Assembly (NCBI GenBank): GCA_015680685.1
Contig: MNCI01007775.1
Coordinates: forward strand, 1-22,726
Direction of reading: 5' to 3'
DNA from: Gnetum montanum
Taxonomy: Eukaryota; Streptophyta; Gnetopsida; Gnetales; Gnetaceae
DNA: 22,726 nt
Made by a program: the position numbers and the translations under genes. Position 1 is the stretch's first letter. Each line of letters begins with the position of its first letter. The notes under the pieces were generated by a model. It made no database searches. It saw only the letters and a program-made list of their open reading frames with translations, and was not told where the DNA came from. Positions 1-10,719 of this stretch are shown in pieces.

Positions 1-108
1 TCATCGACTAAGTTATGCTTTCATGTGTTGGGAAAATTCTACCTTGTTTATGTTTATAAGAAACCCCCACCTCAGATTGTGTACTCCAATATTCATTGTC
101 ATATAATT
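1..108. other. Unassigned AT-rich stretch left of a single-n gap
   Basis: No coding frame or LTR similarity is visible. The gag-like reading frame of element A becomes recognisable only right of the n at 109, where gag of elements M and B has a basic, serine-rich region. This piece shows none of that, so it may be a separate contig joined at the n. Confidence 0.4.
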
Positions 109-109
109 N
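109..109. other. Single-n assembly join
   Basis: A lone n. Sequence to its left is not gag-like, while sequence to its right is. It probably stands for a gap of unknown size. Confidence 0.5.
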
Positions 110-296
110 CATAACTTAGTGGATGATGATGAACCCCTACTAGCCACTACAAGCCTAATGCAAATACAAGAGGCTGTTCAAATCTCTCGTAGACATCAAA
201 AAGAGAGCCGCCTACCTAGGCTCAATTTAAACAACTTTTCAAATTTTTCAGGAGGCTATGACTTAGATCCACAACAACATTTACAAGCCTTCTACN

Positions 297-456
297 CTAG
301 ATAACTAGCACTGTACCCCTACACTCAACCATATGAATACGAGCGTTTCACCCACGATCCGGTCGAACTTCATAGATAGGCTAGTTGTGGATCTAGACAG
401 TTACTCGTAGATCATAGTTCGTTGTCTTCCCACCTGGACTAGTATTAGCTTTGTCA
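297..456 (-). repeat. Antisense LTR piece (A subfamily, U5 end) between two n's
   Basis: Read on the minus strand, this is the last ~150 bp of an LTR. It carries the family signature around TTGAGTGTAGGGGTAC and, further in, shares long near-identical blocks with the minus strand of 17015-17165 (for example around GATGGGCTAGTTGTGG and CTAGACTAGTATTAGC there). It is therefore closest to the 3' LTR of element A rather than to the LTRs of M or B. It is bounded by single n's at 296 and 457, and the gag capsid is interrupted exactly here. It may be a collapsed LTR insertion or a mis-scaffolded contig. Confidence 0.75.
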
Positions 457-1633
457 NACCTTGAGGAAACAAATCCAAGAGTGGAAACAAACACAACATG
501 AACACTTGGACATGGCCTTAGAAAGATATTATGCAGTTTTAAACAACTTTCCAGGCCATGAGTTATCTGAGGAAAGGCTAATGTACCATATCATTGATGG
601 ACTTAGTGATGAAACAAGAGAGATCCTAGGGATGAATGCCCAAGGTCAACTATACGAACTATGAACCCATTAATTCCAAAAGCTTATTAAGTGGGTAGCA
701 AAAGAAGAAGGAGAAATGGCTAGATGGGAGAGTGTTGAAAAACATCAACAGGACCAAAATCTCAACTTAACAAAGGTCCATCATCGTCAAAAGGAGAAAT
801 CAACCTATCTCAAGGAGGAAGAACCATCTTTTCTAGTACAACAATCATTAGAGGAAGTCGAGGCAAAGATTAATAAGATGCTGGAATGGACGCATAAAAA
901 ATGTGGAGAATATATTGATATTATTGGAAATATAGTTTTGACAACTTGAGATGTAGGAAAAATTATCATTAGACAATCGGAAAGAAGGGATGAGGAAGAT
1001 AAGGGCTCAACTACCAATCATATGTATGAATGCAACATTTTCCTGTACGATCATCCCAAGGGCCAATGCCCAATCTTGTTACATTTATATTAGCATTGGG
1101 GAAGCACGTTACACCTAGAGTTCATACAGAGAAACTGTGTTCAATCACAGTGGAAACAATCCCAGTCATAGGGGAAGCCACCCCTAAATAGGAGACACCC
1201 TTCGTATCATCCAAATCTAAAGGCTTATCTAGTTCAACATCCTGTTACCCCAACTGGGTCAACGTACTCTATACCGTTGCATTATCATTCTCCTTAATAC
1301 TATTAGCCCATGTCCTCCACACAATCACCACCTTGTGTGCCTCACACTTCTCCTAGATTTCAACATTCTCATCCTTTCCCTCCTTCTACATCACCACCAA
1401 CTATTCCTGAAGTCTCTGCACCATAGCAACAACCCACGAATGTTACTTGTGCTACTATTGCCAATAGCAGTAAGAGGCCTCCTCAACATTAAAAGTGTCC
1501 CTTCTTTAGACATGACCGTAGGAAGGGACAACATAGTTCCAAGGCCACTTCATTTTCCAACTTAGCACAAGTCCAACACTGTGGTGCATCCTTCTCTTTG
1601 AACCCAGCACCTCGTGTAACTTCATCAGGCCCA

Positions 1634-1638
1634 CCAAT
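1634..1638. repeat. Target-site duplication CCAAT, left copy
   Basis: CCAAT directly precedes the LTR terminus TGATGAG at 1639. The same five bases follow the other terminus at 11186. Ty3/gypsy integrases usually make 5-bp duplications. Confidence 0.9.
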
Positions 1639-2181
1639 TGATGAGTGGCGAGGTACCCCTACACTCAACCATACGAATATGAGCATCTCACGTGCAATCT
1701 GGTCGAACTCCAAGGACTAAGTGCTTATGCGCCCTAATGGAACACTTAAGGTTAATCAATCATTGTCCTTCCAAACTTATTTTTATTGTCATGGTTGTAT
1801 GGTTAAGTAAGTTTGAGGTATGTGATTTTTATAACTTTTACCTTTTTAATGCCTATGCTAGTAGGGAGAGGTGAAGAGAACTAAATAACTAATTTTCATT
1901 AACTATTCACTAACTAAGTTCTAAGTATCCTACCATCAGTATCCGTTCCCACTTGCCATACACACCCTAAACTAGTGCAACGCTACTGGGATTACCAAAC
2001 GCTATTCGTTACTAGGTTATCAAGCATTACACACGTGCTCGAAGCAGTCATATTGAATGCACTTAACTAGGAGAGTCAAGGATTGAGAGAGATTAATTAT
2101 CTAGGAAAGAAATTAAACATTTAACAATAATTAAATCCTATTTAGCTTATTCCACATGCTACAAGGTTTATTAGAAAGTTC

Positions 2182-2236
2182 ATCTTTATTGTCGTACACA
2201 AATGTGTGCTCGGGTACAATTTGCTCGAATAAAGAT
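2182..2236 (-). promoter_or_regulatory. R-region hairpin holding the poly(A) signal
   Basis: ATCTTTATT (2182-2190) and AATAAAGAT (2228-2236) are perfect inverted repeats with a 37-nt loop. In the sense RNA the AATAAA signal lies in the 3' arm. Confidence 0.7.
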
Positions 2237-2357
2237 CCATTCACTTTAAGACTCCTACTGCAGGTACATGGAAATTATTCTAACTCTAGAATGGTAAAAC
2301 TACTATAGATTGGCTAAGGGACTAACTCTAGATGTCTGAATAAGGAAAAGCCACCTC

Positions 2358-2428
2358 TTATTTATAGACATGATGGTGGGCTGCGATATCATGTATGCGA
2401 TATCGTAGGGGCCGACGCGATATCGCGG
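2358..2428 (-). promoter_or_regulatory. LTR promoter: GATATC palindrome block plus TATA box
   Basis: On the minus strand, GCGATATC motifs at 2428-2382 are followed by the TATA box TCTATAAATAA at 2368-2358. RNA should start about 30 bp further on. The spacing and order repeat in the other LTRs. Confidence 0.75.
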
Positions 2429-2435
2429 CTCATAA

Positions 2436-2448
2436 TACCCCCATGACT
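2436..2448 (-). promoter_or_regulatory. Polypurine tract of element M
   Basis: AGTCATGGGGGTA on the minus strand abuts the 3' LTR and matches AGTTGTGAGGGTA at the same place in element A. This is the expected plus-strand DNA primer. Confidence 0.75.
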
Positions 2449-4318
2449 GAATGAAAAATCATCCTCGAGTTCCTTACAAAATATTGGGAAGGTATGGGAT
2501 TATTAACTTGAATGATACTAATGGTGAATGGGGTGACATGTGAATGGATCATCATTACAACACATGACAAAATTAGTGTTCATGACAACAAGAGTGAACA
2601 CTATACTCATTTGACATCCAACCTTATTTGGTAGCTAAGAGAGAAGAGAGAGAGAAAAGAAAAAAAAGAAGATGTGTTGCTGCCAATGCCAAAATTGTGC
2701 TTTTTGTTGTCCATCCATAAGCATGCCATCAGTCTCATTCCTTACATAACTTCTCTAGCACCAGTCCATTCAAGTGTTCCCTCCAGGTCCAATCCATTGT
2801 TGTATGATTACCATCTGCACACACAACACAATCTTAAATTAGCAAGGGTAAACGAATCACAATGCAATTGATACCTTGCCTCAGCGTAAGGCCCATTGTT
2901 GTGATATGGCTAATGTGGATCCAAAGATATAATACTAGTGACTACCCGAGGTGTAGGGGTTAAGAAAAAATCAAAAAAATTGGACTAGGACCCCCATGAC
3001 TGAGAGCGAACCTCCGGTAGCAAGAGAATGGAAGAAGATAAGGAATAAGAAAGATGGAGAAAAATAAACAACAACAATGCTAATAAAATGGATGTCAAAG
3101 ATGGAGATGAACAAAATAAATAGTGATTGCAAAAAATTTTTAAGGGAAAGAAATTAACAGATGCACCAAATAGGAATGCCAGTGGGTCCTCCCCAAAGCA
3201 GGCTCATGCCCTTAATGCCCTGAAAATCCCACATTCAAAGATTCTGTAGGCTCTATAAATGTCATTTGGAAGCAAGAGTTAAAATCTTAACCATAAGAAT
3301 TTACTAAAAAGAAAACAATGCATCAACCAAAATATGGACTATTGATACAACTGGCAATGAGGTGGAAAATGGAGAAAGAATGATGGAAAGAAGAGAATGG
3401 AATGGAGTCTCAAGAACAAGGTGGTGTACAGCCCCTTGTGTGTTAATGGTTAATGTGACTGAGTAGATCTCATCCCAAATCCAACCTCAAACCAACCACA
3501 TCTAGTGACTTCGCATTAATACATTTGGCCAATCCATCCTCCTGAAGTAACACGAATGCCTCCGTCATAGAGTCACCACCATTTCGACAAAATGAAAAAG
3601 GAGAAAGTAGGAAGTGAAGAAGGGCCTTAGTTAGAGGGAACATTTTTGTTTAGTTCCATAACCAGTGCTTGTAACCCAGATGATTATTTTGTCTATGGGG
3701 TGTGCTTTGAATTCTCACTATCTTTTTTTTGTGAGAACCACACCATGCAGAGACTGATCATTTTTATTAGCTCAGCTTCCCGATAATGAAGTGATGTCAG
3801 AATGGTAAGGAAACCCAAGAAGAAAGCATCCAAGCACCCAAGAGAATGGCCAGCACAAATGCATCAAATCCCCCTGAAGTTACACCCTTTTCAATCCTTG
3901 AGTCCTTCCTTAGTCCAAGAAATGCCCAGTCACCAATTCGTTGATAGTTCTTATTATTTAAGGAAAGGGGACTGTACAGTTCCAAGCCAAGAGAGACATT
4001 AGAAATTCATGGATGCATGGATGACGTGAACTCATTTCCTATTATATCAAAAGAACCATACCTTAGTATTAACATCATAACTCAAAGGTAAAAACCAAAC
4101 ATTAGCAATCAATGGAATACAGTTCATACCATCTTCAGAGCACTTATTAAGTGATAAACCTTAACAAAACAAAATAAATAAGCAAATAAATGAAAAAGTA
4201 TGAACGATGTTGCAAAACAAAAACAAGAAAAGTTAAAGAAATTTGTAAAATAAAAATGTGCAAAAGCAAAAACTTAGAAAGGAACTAAGGACCTTAACTG
4301 ATTAGCATAGGTGACCAT
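2449..4318 (-). other. Non-coding tail between pol and 3' LTR of M, with ORF3 splice relic
   Basis: No convincing coding frame exists here. Short open stretches on either strand look like chance. Blocks align with element A: a T-rich stretch just after pol, CTTTGGGGAGGACCCACT (minus strand of about 3185-3205; A at 12506-12523) and AATAATCCCATACC close to the LTR. On the minus strand a branch-point-like TGCTAAT (2844-2838) and a GTGTGTGCAG acceptor (ending 2815) directly precede ATG (2814-2812), as in front of ORF3 in element A. The frame then stops after 14 codons and ORF3 itself is absent. Confidence 0.65.
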
Positions 4319-4331
4319 CTCCCCCATAACT
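4319..4331 (-). promoter_or_regulatory. PPT-like G-rich motif just after pol
   Basis: AGTTATGGGGGAG on the minus strand lies shortly after the pol stop. It is matched by AGTTATGGGGGAT at 11436-11448 in element A and resembles the true PPT. A role as a second plus-strand primer is only a guess. Confidence 0.4.
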
Positions 4332-4367
4332 AAGTTGAAAGGGAGAGATCTGAAATAATGAGCAAGG

Positions 4368-5672
4368 TCAACCTCTCTTAGAGGTATTATGTGCATTGGC
4401 TATTCTAAGTTCATGAAAGGGTTTGGTTTGTTGTACATTGACCAATAATCTCTTATCAGGGCTTTCAGGTTTGTATATGGTCATGGCCCCTAAGGAAAAG
4501 GTTGTATGAATAATGTAAGGCCCTTCCCACAATGTTTGAAATTTTGTGCATGGTGGCACATGTGTGGGATTCTAGTAGAGGACCTTATCTCCCGGTTGAT
4601 ACTTAACCTTCTGAATTCTCAAGTCATGACGTTGCTTGTTATGTGCCTTGTGCAACTCATTTGATGATAGGGCAACCAATCGATTTTTGTCTAGCATGTT
4701 TAGAGTTGCCAATCTTTGTTTTTGTGCTAGATCAAGGTCAAGGTGGAGGTCACATGCCATGGATAGTGTACAAAGCTCCATTTGAATTGGGAGCTTTGGA
4801 AGTTTTCCATATACTAACTCATAGGGAGAGTAGCCTGTAGGGAGTTTCCAAGTGGAGCGATATGCCTAGAGAGCATCATTCAATTTAGTGCTCCAATCTC
4901 ACCTAAATTTGCTAATTGTCCTTGTTAATATTTTAGTAATCTCCTGATTAGTAACCTTGGCTTGGCCATTAGCTTGGGGGTGATAAGGTGTACTTAATTT
5001 CTGTTCAACCCCTAAGTGTTGCATCACCTTCCGAGAGGTTGCACACGTGAAGTGTGTTCCATTATTTGAGATAAGTGCACGTGGCACACCAAACTTATTT
5101 ATGACTTGTTGTTGCAAAAATCGTGTAGCTGTAGATGACATGTAGTCTGTAACAGCAACTGCTTTCACCCATTTTGTTAGATAGTCAATAGTAATAATGA
5201 TGTAATCTTTTCAATTGGACATTGGTGTAATGGGCCCCATAAAGTCTATTCCCCAAATGTCGAAGGGTTCCAAAGGTTAAATCCATTGTTGTGGACCCTC
5301 TATTCTAGTAGTCATTCCCCCATCACGTTGACAGTGTTCGCAGGATTGGACAAATTGATAGACATCTCAAAATAATGTTGGCCAGTAATATCCTGCAAGC
5401 AAGATTTTAATAGCTGTTCGTCTCCCTACATAGTGACCCCCACAAGGGCCCTCATGAGCATGTTGGAGAACTCTTAGTTGGTCCACATCGGGCACGCACC
5501 ATCGAACCAAGCCGTTAGGATAGACTTTGTAAAGTTGACCATTGATCTCCATGAAGTACTTAGCTCTGTGAAGAAACTGTTGCTTCTTTCTAAAGTCTAG
5601 ATCCTGTGGTGTTTGTTGGGAAAGGAGATAGGTGAGAATATACCAATTTGTTTCCATGGGTTGGTTATTCAT
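4368..5672 (-). pseudogene. pol: Integrase of element M, decayed
   Basis: Integrase inserts the DNA copy into the genome. In order from 5672 down: a short region after RNase H, the HHCC zinc site (HAHEGPCGGHYVGRRTA, then CEHCQR), and the core starting FDIWGIDFMGP. The next core motif reads ISNNGTHF, where the second catalytic Asp is Asn (codon 5066-5064). The third reads HPQANGQAKVTNQEI, where the catalytic Glu is Lys (codon 4958-4956). Then come GYSPYELVYGKLP and PGDKVLY, and the domain ends with a stop after SKRG. No chromodomain is seen. At least six in-frame stops occur (for example after TLF, QWI, MSN, KFR, DAL and VLY). It shares one frame with RT and RNase H. Two of three catalytic residues are lost, so it is inactive. 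Confidence 0.9.
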
Positions 5673-5739
5673 TACACCGACAAAGAGGGCTTCATTGGGA
5701 AAATGATCAGATATGGTGTATTCATCCTCTTTGTTGTCC

Positions 5740-6233
5740 TAGTGCAACCGAGATAACTAATCTACAACTACGTTCTCAATGCCCTTTTGATCTATCATTG
5801 TTAGATCAAACTCCTGTAGGATTACCAACCATCGTATAATACGAGGGCTAACCGTTGGCTTCTTCATGAGGAACCTGATCGCACTATGATCCGTATGAAT
5901 GTACACTTTGTAGCCTAACACATAGTGCCTAAACTTGTCTAGTGCAAACACTACAACCATTAATTATTTTTCTGTAGTTGTGTAGTTAAGTTGTACACCA
6001 ACGATAATCTTATTTGCACAGTGGATGTAATAAGGACATTTTTGGTCATCTAACTGTGTAAGTATAGCTCCTAAGGCATAATTAGATGCGTCAGTCATTA
6101 TATGAAATGGTTTGGACCAATCAGGGGCTTGTAGAATGGGAATTTCCACAAGCTTTTTCTTTAAAGTTTGGAATGCTCGTTCACATTCCCTAGTCCATTC
6201 AAATGGTGCATCCTTCTTCATTAGTTCTACCAA
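5740..6233 (-). pseudogene. pol: RNase H of element M, decayed
   Basis: RNase H removes the RNA strand during reverse transcription. Visible motifs are FEWTRECERAFQTLKKKL at the connection with RT, then HIMTDASNYALGAIL with the first catalytic Asp. The conserved YTTTEK is followed by a stop where the family has the catalytic-region Glu and a Leu. Next come VFALDKFRHYVLG and VYIHTDHSAIRFL with a second Asp. A stop follows VVVD. The domain has the usual plant Ty3/gypsy layout, between reverse transcriptase (left neighbour on the sense strand) and integrase, and shares their frame. Certain as a family assignment, certainly not functional as it stands. Confidence 0.9.
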
Positions 6234-6239
6234 TGGTTT

Positions 6240-7045
6240 GGAAATCTTGGAGAAGTTCTCAATGAATCTCCTATAGTAGCCAATGTGTCCAAGGAATGAT
6301 CGAATGTCTTTGACAGTTTTTGGTTATCAGGTGATGCCTTGGATGATCCTAACTTTATCTGGGTCTACCTCTATTCTTTAATGTGAAATCTTATGCCCAA
6401 GTACTACGCCTTCTTGGACCATTAGATGGTATTTCTACCAATTGAGCCTTAAGTTGGTTTCTACGCATCTTTTTAGCACTTGCTCTAATTGGTCGAAGGC
6501 TTGATCAAAGCTTGTTCCATAATTGGAGAAGTTATCCATAAAGACTTCTACTCCGTTTCCTATCTGCTGTTGGAATATGCTCAGAATTAGGCGTTGAAAT
6601 GTGTCAGGAGCATTGCACAAGCCAAATGGAATTTTTTTATATGCAAACGTTCCCTAAGGACTGGTTAACGTTGTCTTGGCTTGATCTTCTAATGCTATTC
6701 GTATTTGGTTGTATACACTATAACCATCCAGAAAACTATAATAACGATGCCATGCTATGGTGTCTAAGACTTGGTCAATGAATGGCAATGGAAAGTGACC
6801 CTTGAATGTTGCCATGTTCAGCAACCTAAAATCTATACACACCCTCCATTTGCCTCCCTTTTTAGGCACGATCACCAGAGGGCTAACCCATTCACTATCA
6901 GCAATGAGATATATGAACCCAGCCTTAAGAAGCTATTCTATCTCTTCTTTTACTATTTGTTTCAATTTTGGGTTCAATCATCTCTATGATTGTTTTCGAG
7001 GTTTCATGGAGGGGTCCATGTAAATCCTATGCTAGCATACCCTAG
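6240..7045 (-). pseudogene. pol: Reverse transcriptase of element M, decayed
   Basis: Reverse transcriptase copies the element RNA into DNA. Motifs in order on the minus strand are LNPKLKQIVKEEIE, WVSPLVIVPKKGGKWRVCID, RLLNMATFKGHFPLPFIDQV, SFLDGYSVYNQI, IPFGLCNAPDTFQR and the active site VFMDNFSNYG. The last is FMDD in relatives, so the second metal-binding Asp is replaced by Asn (codon 6533-6531). Then comes SFLGHIGYYRRFIENFSKIS at the thumb/connection. In-frame stops interrupt the frame at several places (two before LNP, one each before LLKA, GTFAY and KYH). RT, RNase H and integrase form one uninterrupted frame, as in an ancestral polyprotein. Protease upstream is in a different frame. 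Confidence 0.92.
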
Positions 7046-7459
7046 GATCTATTTCGGTTAACTCAGGGTATGACTAGGCAAAGGCTTTTGACCACTTATT
7101 TATGACTTTCAACAATCTTTCTTTTTGTTTGAGAACAAGTTCTATGTTTATGATCATTGGTTTTTCATTTTTGAGGGTCATATATTCCAGACCGGTGGGC
7201 AATGGTTTCAAATCTAGGGGCTCTTGTTTATAAATCTCTCAGGAATTTCCAACTTTCCCTAGTTGATGTTTTCAAGGTTAAGGTTTGGAAGTTCGTAATG
7301 GACTTACTCTAGTGTGTCTATGCTTTCAATGTAAGCACTAGTTATCCCCTCAGTGAGTTCCATGCATGTTAGCGAATTTCTCTCTTGATCAGCCATCAGC
7401 CACCGGGTGTCTTCTTGTTGTGTGGCTGCTACATACAAGCACTTTTGTATATTAATGTC
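7046..7459 (-). other. Protease-RT spacer of element M
   Basis: This stretch lies between the protease and reverse transcriptase blocks. The frame changes inside it, so at least one indel has happened. No conserved motif is recognisable. In relatives this is a poorly conserved linker. Confidence 0.55.
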
Positions 7460-8053
7460 TCATGCATACTGATTGCATGTAGGCAATGTTAAACTTCGCA
7501 TAACCCATGATTTCTGCGCATAATGGCACCCTGTGTCACTATATGCAATACATGGAACTTTCTTCTTCTCGATCTTTCTGAAAGTGTTCTTATTGGATAT
7601 TTCTAGGGAAAGATCGCGGATTCCTAGGCATGCATCTATAGTACTTAGCCATGCTCTTCCCATTATTATTGGGAAGTCCCCTTTACCATTGTTTACTTGT
7701 ATCACTAGGAAAACAGCTAGATATGACCAACCACATATAGTGGTAACAATGTCCTCCACAAGTCCAAAGGGGACAGTGATGGACTGGTTGGCTAGCTCTA
7801 GTCGAATGTTACTCTTTCTTAATGGAGGCAGGTTCCAGGCTTTATACATTTCTTGTGATATTAAGTTGACTCCGGAACCTAAGTCTAGAAGAGCTTTACA
7901 TGGTTCATTCCCAGTGACTTGGAGATAGATTAGAGGACTTCCAAGATTAGAGAATTTCCTGGGAAGGTGGCCCACCTTAATCCAGTCAGTAACGGCATGT
8001 GTTAACATAACCATGTGCGTTAAGCTTGACTTTTGGATTGAAGGAGGCCCCAA
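7460..8053 (-). pseudogene. pol: Aspartic protease region of element M
   Basis: The retroelement protease cuts the Gag-Pol polyprotein. This 197-codon open stretch holds ALLDLGSGVNLIS at residues ~54-66. D-L-G is the catalytic triplet usual in Athila/Tat proteases (relatives read LLDLGASVNL). A flap-like segment follows, then FPIIMGRAWLSTIDACLGIR at ~127-146, which corresponds to the conserved I-L-G-R near the domain end. Upstream, the TDWIKVGHLPRK motif recurs in element B at 22685-22720. The domain itself has no stop, but frameshifts separate it from gag and from RT. The true product would be part of a polyprotein, so the ATG at 8053 is probably not a real start. Confidence 0.85.
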
Positions 8054-10483
8054 AGATTTACTTGGTAGGGAGGTGTTCAGATGTTAAACCACTTGTGATG
8101 GTGAGGGCTTAGTAGGATTGTTGGTTCTGAAGAAAGATCTTTTCTGCATAAGGTTGTTAGAACCAACAATGGGTTGAGGGTTCACAGCCCTCGTGACACT
8201 AGGTTGCTGCGGTTGAGTGGGGAGTACCCCTTGCATCGCTCGAGCGGGTGGAAATGGAGCTACCGGTGTGAGAGTTGCAGATGGATTCAGAGGATGGTAT
8301 GTATGTGGCGTGTCTCCCCTAGGAGAAGGAGTCCTATAATACTTCCAAGCTTGGTAGTGACGTTGTGGAGTTACGTGACCAACAAAGTCACATGGAGAGA
8401 TTGGCTACTGCACGTAGTAGCCATATGGATCCAATTGCCAGTAAGGATATTGTTACCTTGGCGGTGGCATCCCCCATGACTGTGGGTATTGCCACTGCTG
8501 GTGTTGCTTAATAGGTTGTGGTGGAGTTCCACTTGGATAATATGTTAATGGTTGGTGGAATTTCCTCAGGTTACCTTGGGGATAAGGTAACCATCGGGGT
8601 GCTTGCCGTTTGTTAAGTCATGGGTTAAGTGCATACACCCCAGACTCTTGCAGATGTAAGATTACTGGGAAACATCCCTTAGGATGGTCATACTAGCATA
8701 TTTCACATCCACCATCATTGTCTGTATCAGAATCCACAACCTCTTCGGTGATGGTCATTTTCCCTTTTACCTTTGTTACGTGCATGGTCCAAATCCCTCT
8801 TTTTCTTTTTATCATAGTCACTACCTCGCTCTTTAGACTCCTCTATGATTTTCAGAACGGTTTCAAATCTACTATCTAAGGAATCCCACAATTGATCTAC
8901 CTTCACCAACACTTCTATTGTTAATTTTTGGAGTGGAAAGGTTTTTCTATTTGCCAACTCTTCAAGTGGTGACTCTTCCTCCTCCTCATATAATCTTACT
9001 CCCCTTTTTCAGAGGAAAGGATCGTGGTTGTACTCTTCCACACTTTCTCTCTTACATAGCTCTCCTTCTTCCTTAGCTACTTGCTCCAAAAATCTATCAA
9101 CCTGATGGAACCTAAGCCCTGATAATCTCCCTTAGGCATACATTCCAAGGGTTCTCCTGGTTTCATGCCTAAGTCCATCTACGAGATGGCATAGTTGATC
9201 CTGCTGTGAGCAACCATGGCCCAGGCAACGATGTAGCAGTGCATAATACTAGCCCATGGCAACATCCAAGGGTTCATGAGTTCCTTGTTTCCATCCTTGG
9301 ATTTTCTTTTGTAGGTTGGACACTTGGGAGTACGTTTGATATTTATCATTAAATAGTTCTAGCATCGTACTCCTCCTTTGAATGGATTCCGGTTCTAAGG
9401 ACCGGTACCAGCTTTCTGCTTCTTTTACTAGTGTCCTTGGAAACAACTTTAGTTTTTGCCACTTATTCTCAATGTTCTACAAGGCACATGCATCGTGAAA
9501 TGCTTGTAAGTGATTCTAAGGATCAGCGTTGTATCCCCCCTCAAATTGTGGTATATTATTCATGTCTAACCTCTTGATCCTGCTATCTTTCTGGTGCCTT
9601 GTAGGAATTCTTACAGCCTCCGTGATGTCCAACATGCTTCGGGTTGCAAATAGGGGTTCTTCATGGTCATTTCTCTCATAGCGTCTATGATGTCTATATG
9701 GTTTCCTACTTTCCCTTCTTCCATGTTGTGATTCTCTAGAGTGCCCTTGTCCTCACTCTTGACTCTCTCGTCGAGGTTTCTCACTTTGTTTACCCTTATC
9801 CTCACAGTTAGGTTCCTTGTGACTGCATCCTAATACTGAAGGAGAGGGTGAATGTGATGATGAAGGTGAAGAAGAAGGAGAACCATTGCCATGACAATGT
9901 TTCCTACCTTCTCTTCAGTGGTCCGGGCTCTGATCGTGATGATGATCAGAATACTCGTCCCCATCGTGAAGTGAAGGTTCTGATACACCACCTCCTCACC
10001 ATCGTTAGGAGGGAAAACACCATTTTGTGGGGAACCTATTGAAATAGGTTCACCACCCTTAATTCCGCTTATGACGGGTGAAGCATTATGGGGGCCTTTG
10101 CCCTTCAAAGATGTGTAGTATCTCTCCTGTTGCAAGTCCCTTTGACATTGCACTTCTATGGGATGGTAGTCCCTTATGCATTTCTCACATGCAACGTATT
10201 CCGCATATAACTATGACATGCCTACTCACGCAAGAGCATGAAGAAGCATGTTGGGGACTGCTCAATCTTGGGGCAACACTATGTTACCCTCCAAGTCTCT
10301 CCAATGCAGTTGTTCATCTTGATGGAGAATAAAAGTAAAGTCAGGTACATATTCATCAGGATGAATATATACCACACGGAATTGTTGAGGAATTGGTGAA
10401 TTTTAGTTATGTGTGTTGTGCCGCCGACTATCTCTAGTGTTGTTCCTAGGTGGTGAAGTGTTGTTGTGTGAAGAAAAAGACAT
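8054..10483 (-). pseudogene. gag: Gag of element M, decayed
   Basis: Gag packages the element RNA. ATG at 10483-10481 opens MSFSSHNNTSP, parallel to MSSSSSHKSTSP at 20467 in element B, and lies about 130 bp after the PBS. Then come HPDEYVPDFTF, a Ser/His-rich low-complexity stretch and a basic region. The capsid domain follows (LKLFPRTLVKEAESWYRSLE, LFNDKYQ, VSNLQKKIQGWKQGTHEPLD), then a charged region (9000-8740). The zinc-knuckle remnant CEIC at about 8713-8702 is followed by a stop and YDHPKGC. A proline/tyrosine/glutamine-rich linker runs to the protease. There are several in-frame stops and at least two frameshifts (near 9970-10000 and between the knuckle and the protease). Confidence 0.85.
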
Positions 10484-10611
10484 TTTTAGTCTTGTTCGGT
10501 GTGCTATTTACCATTATCTTATTTTTCTTTTGATCAACCCTAAGGGTTTGTTTAAGCATCCCAACGATGTGAATGATCTCCTATGTTCTACGTAGTGCAC
10601 AAACAGCTAAG

Positions 10612-10629
10612 TCTCCAGCAACAACACCA
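10612..10629 (-). promoter_or_regulatory. Primer binding site of element M (tRNA-Asp type, decayed)
   Basis: The minus strand reads TGGTGTTGTTGCTGGAGA, one base after the LTR. The complement of the plant tRNA-Asp 3' end is TGGCGCCGTTGCCGGGGA. All differences are C-to-T or G-to-A. Confidence 0.85.
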
Positions 10630-10719
10630 ATGATGAGTGGCGAGGTACCCCTACACTCAACCATATGAATACGAGCATCTCACACGTGATCTGGTCGAAC
10701 TCCAAGGACTAAGTGCTTA

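Larger units (their letters stand above)
110..1638 (+). pseudogene. gag: Element A gag fragment (capsid, zinc-knuckle remnant, linker)
   Basis: Gag forms the particle in which retrotransposon RNA is packaged. This is the decayed gag of element A. The DDDEPLLATTS and GGYDLDPQQHLQAF stretches near 119-295 align with GGYNANPQHHLQAF in element B. After 458 the capsid part resumes (KQIQEWKQTQHEHLDMALER, DGLSDETREILGM), matching the plant retrotransposon gag domain. At 1022-1063 a zinc-knuckle remnant reads CNIFLYDHPKGQC, with the second cysteine replaced by F. A Pro/Ser/Gln-rich linker follows to 1638, where element M is inserted. The whole stretch is in one frame, with in-frame stops (for example at 662 and 947) and no frameshift. 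About 75 capsid codons are missing where an LTR piece lies at 297-456. The start of the gene is not in the window. Confidence 0.75.
1639..2435 (-). repeat. 3' LTR of element M (797 bp)
   Basis: On the minus strand it starts TTATGAG (family consensus TGATGAG, one change) just after the PPT. Then come the GATATC palindrome block, a TATA box, the poly(A) hairpin and the U5 end, finishing CTCATCA at 1639. The same parts in the same order occur in the LTRs at 10631-11186, 16362-17174 and 19567-20322. Where it aligns with its partner at 10631-11186 it lacks one ~28-bp palindrome unit. Confidence 0.9.

Noticed and set aside
3797-4002. Short open frames on both strands in the tail of M
   Set aside because: They overlap each other in a stretch that aligns with non-coding tail; no conserved protein is visible.
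4368-4560. A chromodomain at the end of integrase
   Set aside because: The sequence after PGDKVLY ends with a short tail and a stop, with no chromodomain motif; this fits the non-chromovirus clade.
7533-7928. 131-codon plus-strand open frame
   Set aside because: It lies opposite the protease of element M and has no recognisable features; it is a shadow.
8174-8479. 101-codon plus-strand open frame
   Set aside because: Antisense to the gag linker of element M; its Arg/Trp/Ser-rich composition is a by-product of the linker codons.
8471-8482. Another PPT-like CCCCCATGACTG
   Set aside because: It lies in the gag linker coding sequence, with the same codons in element B at about 22190-22205, so coding explains it.
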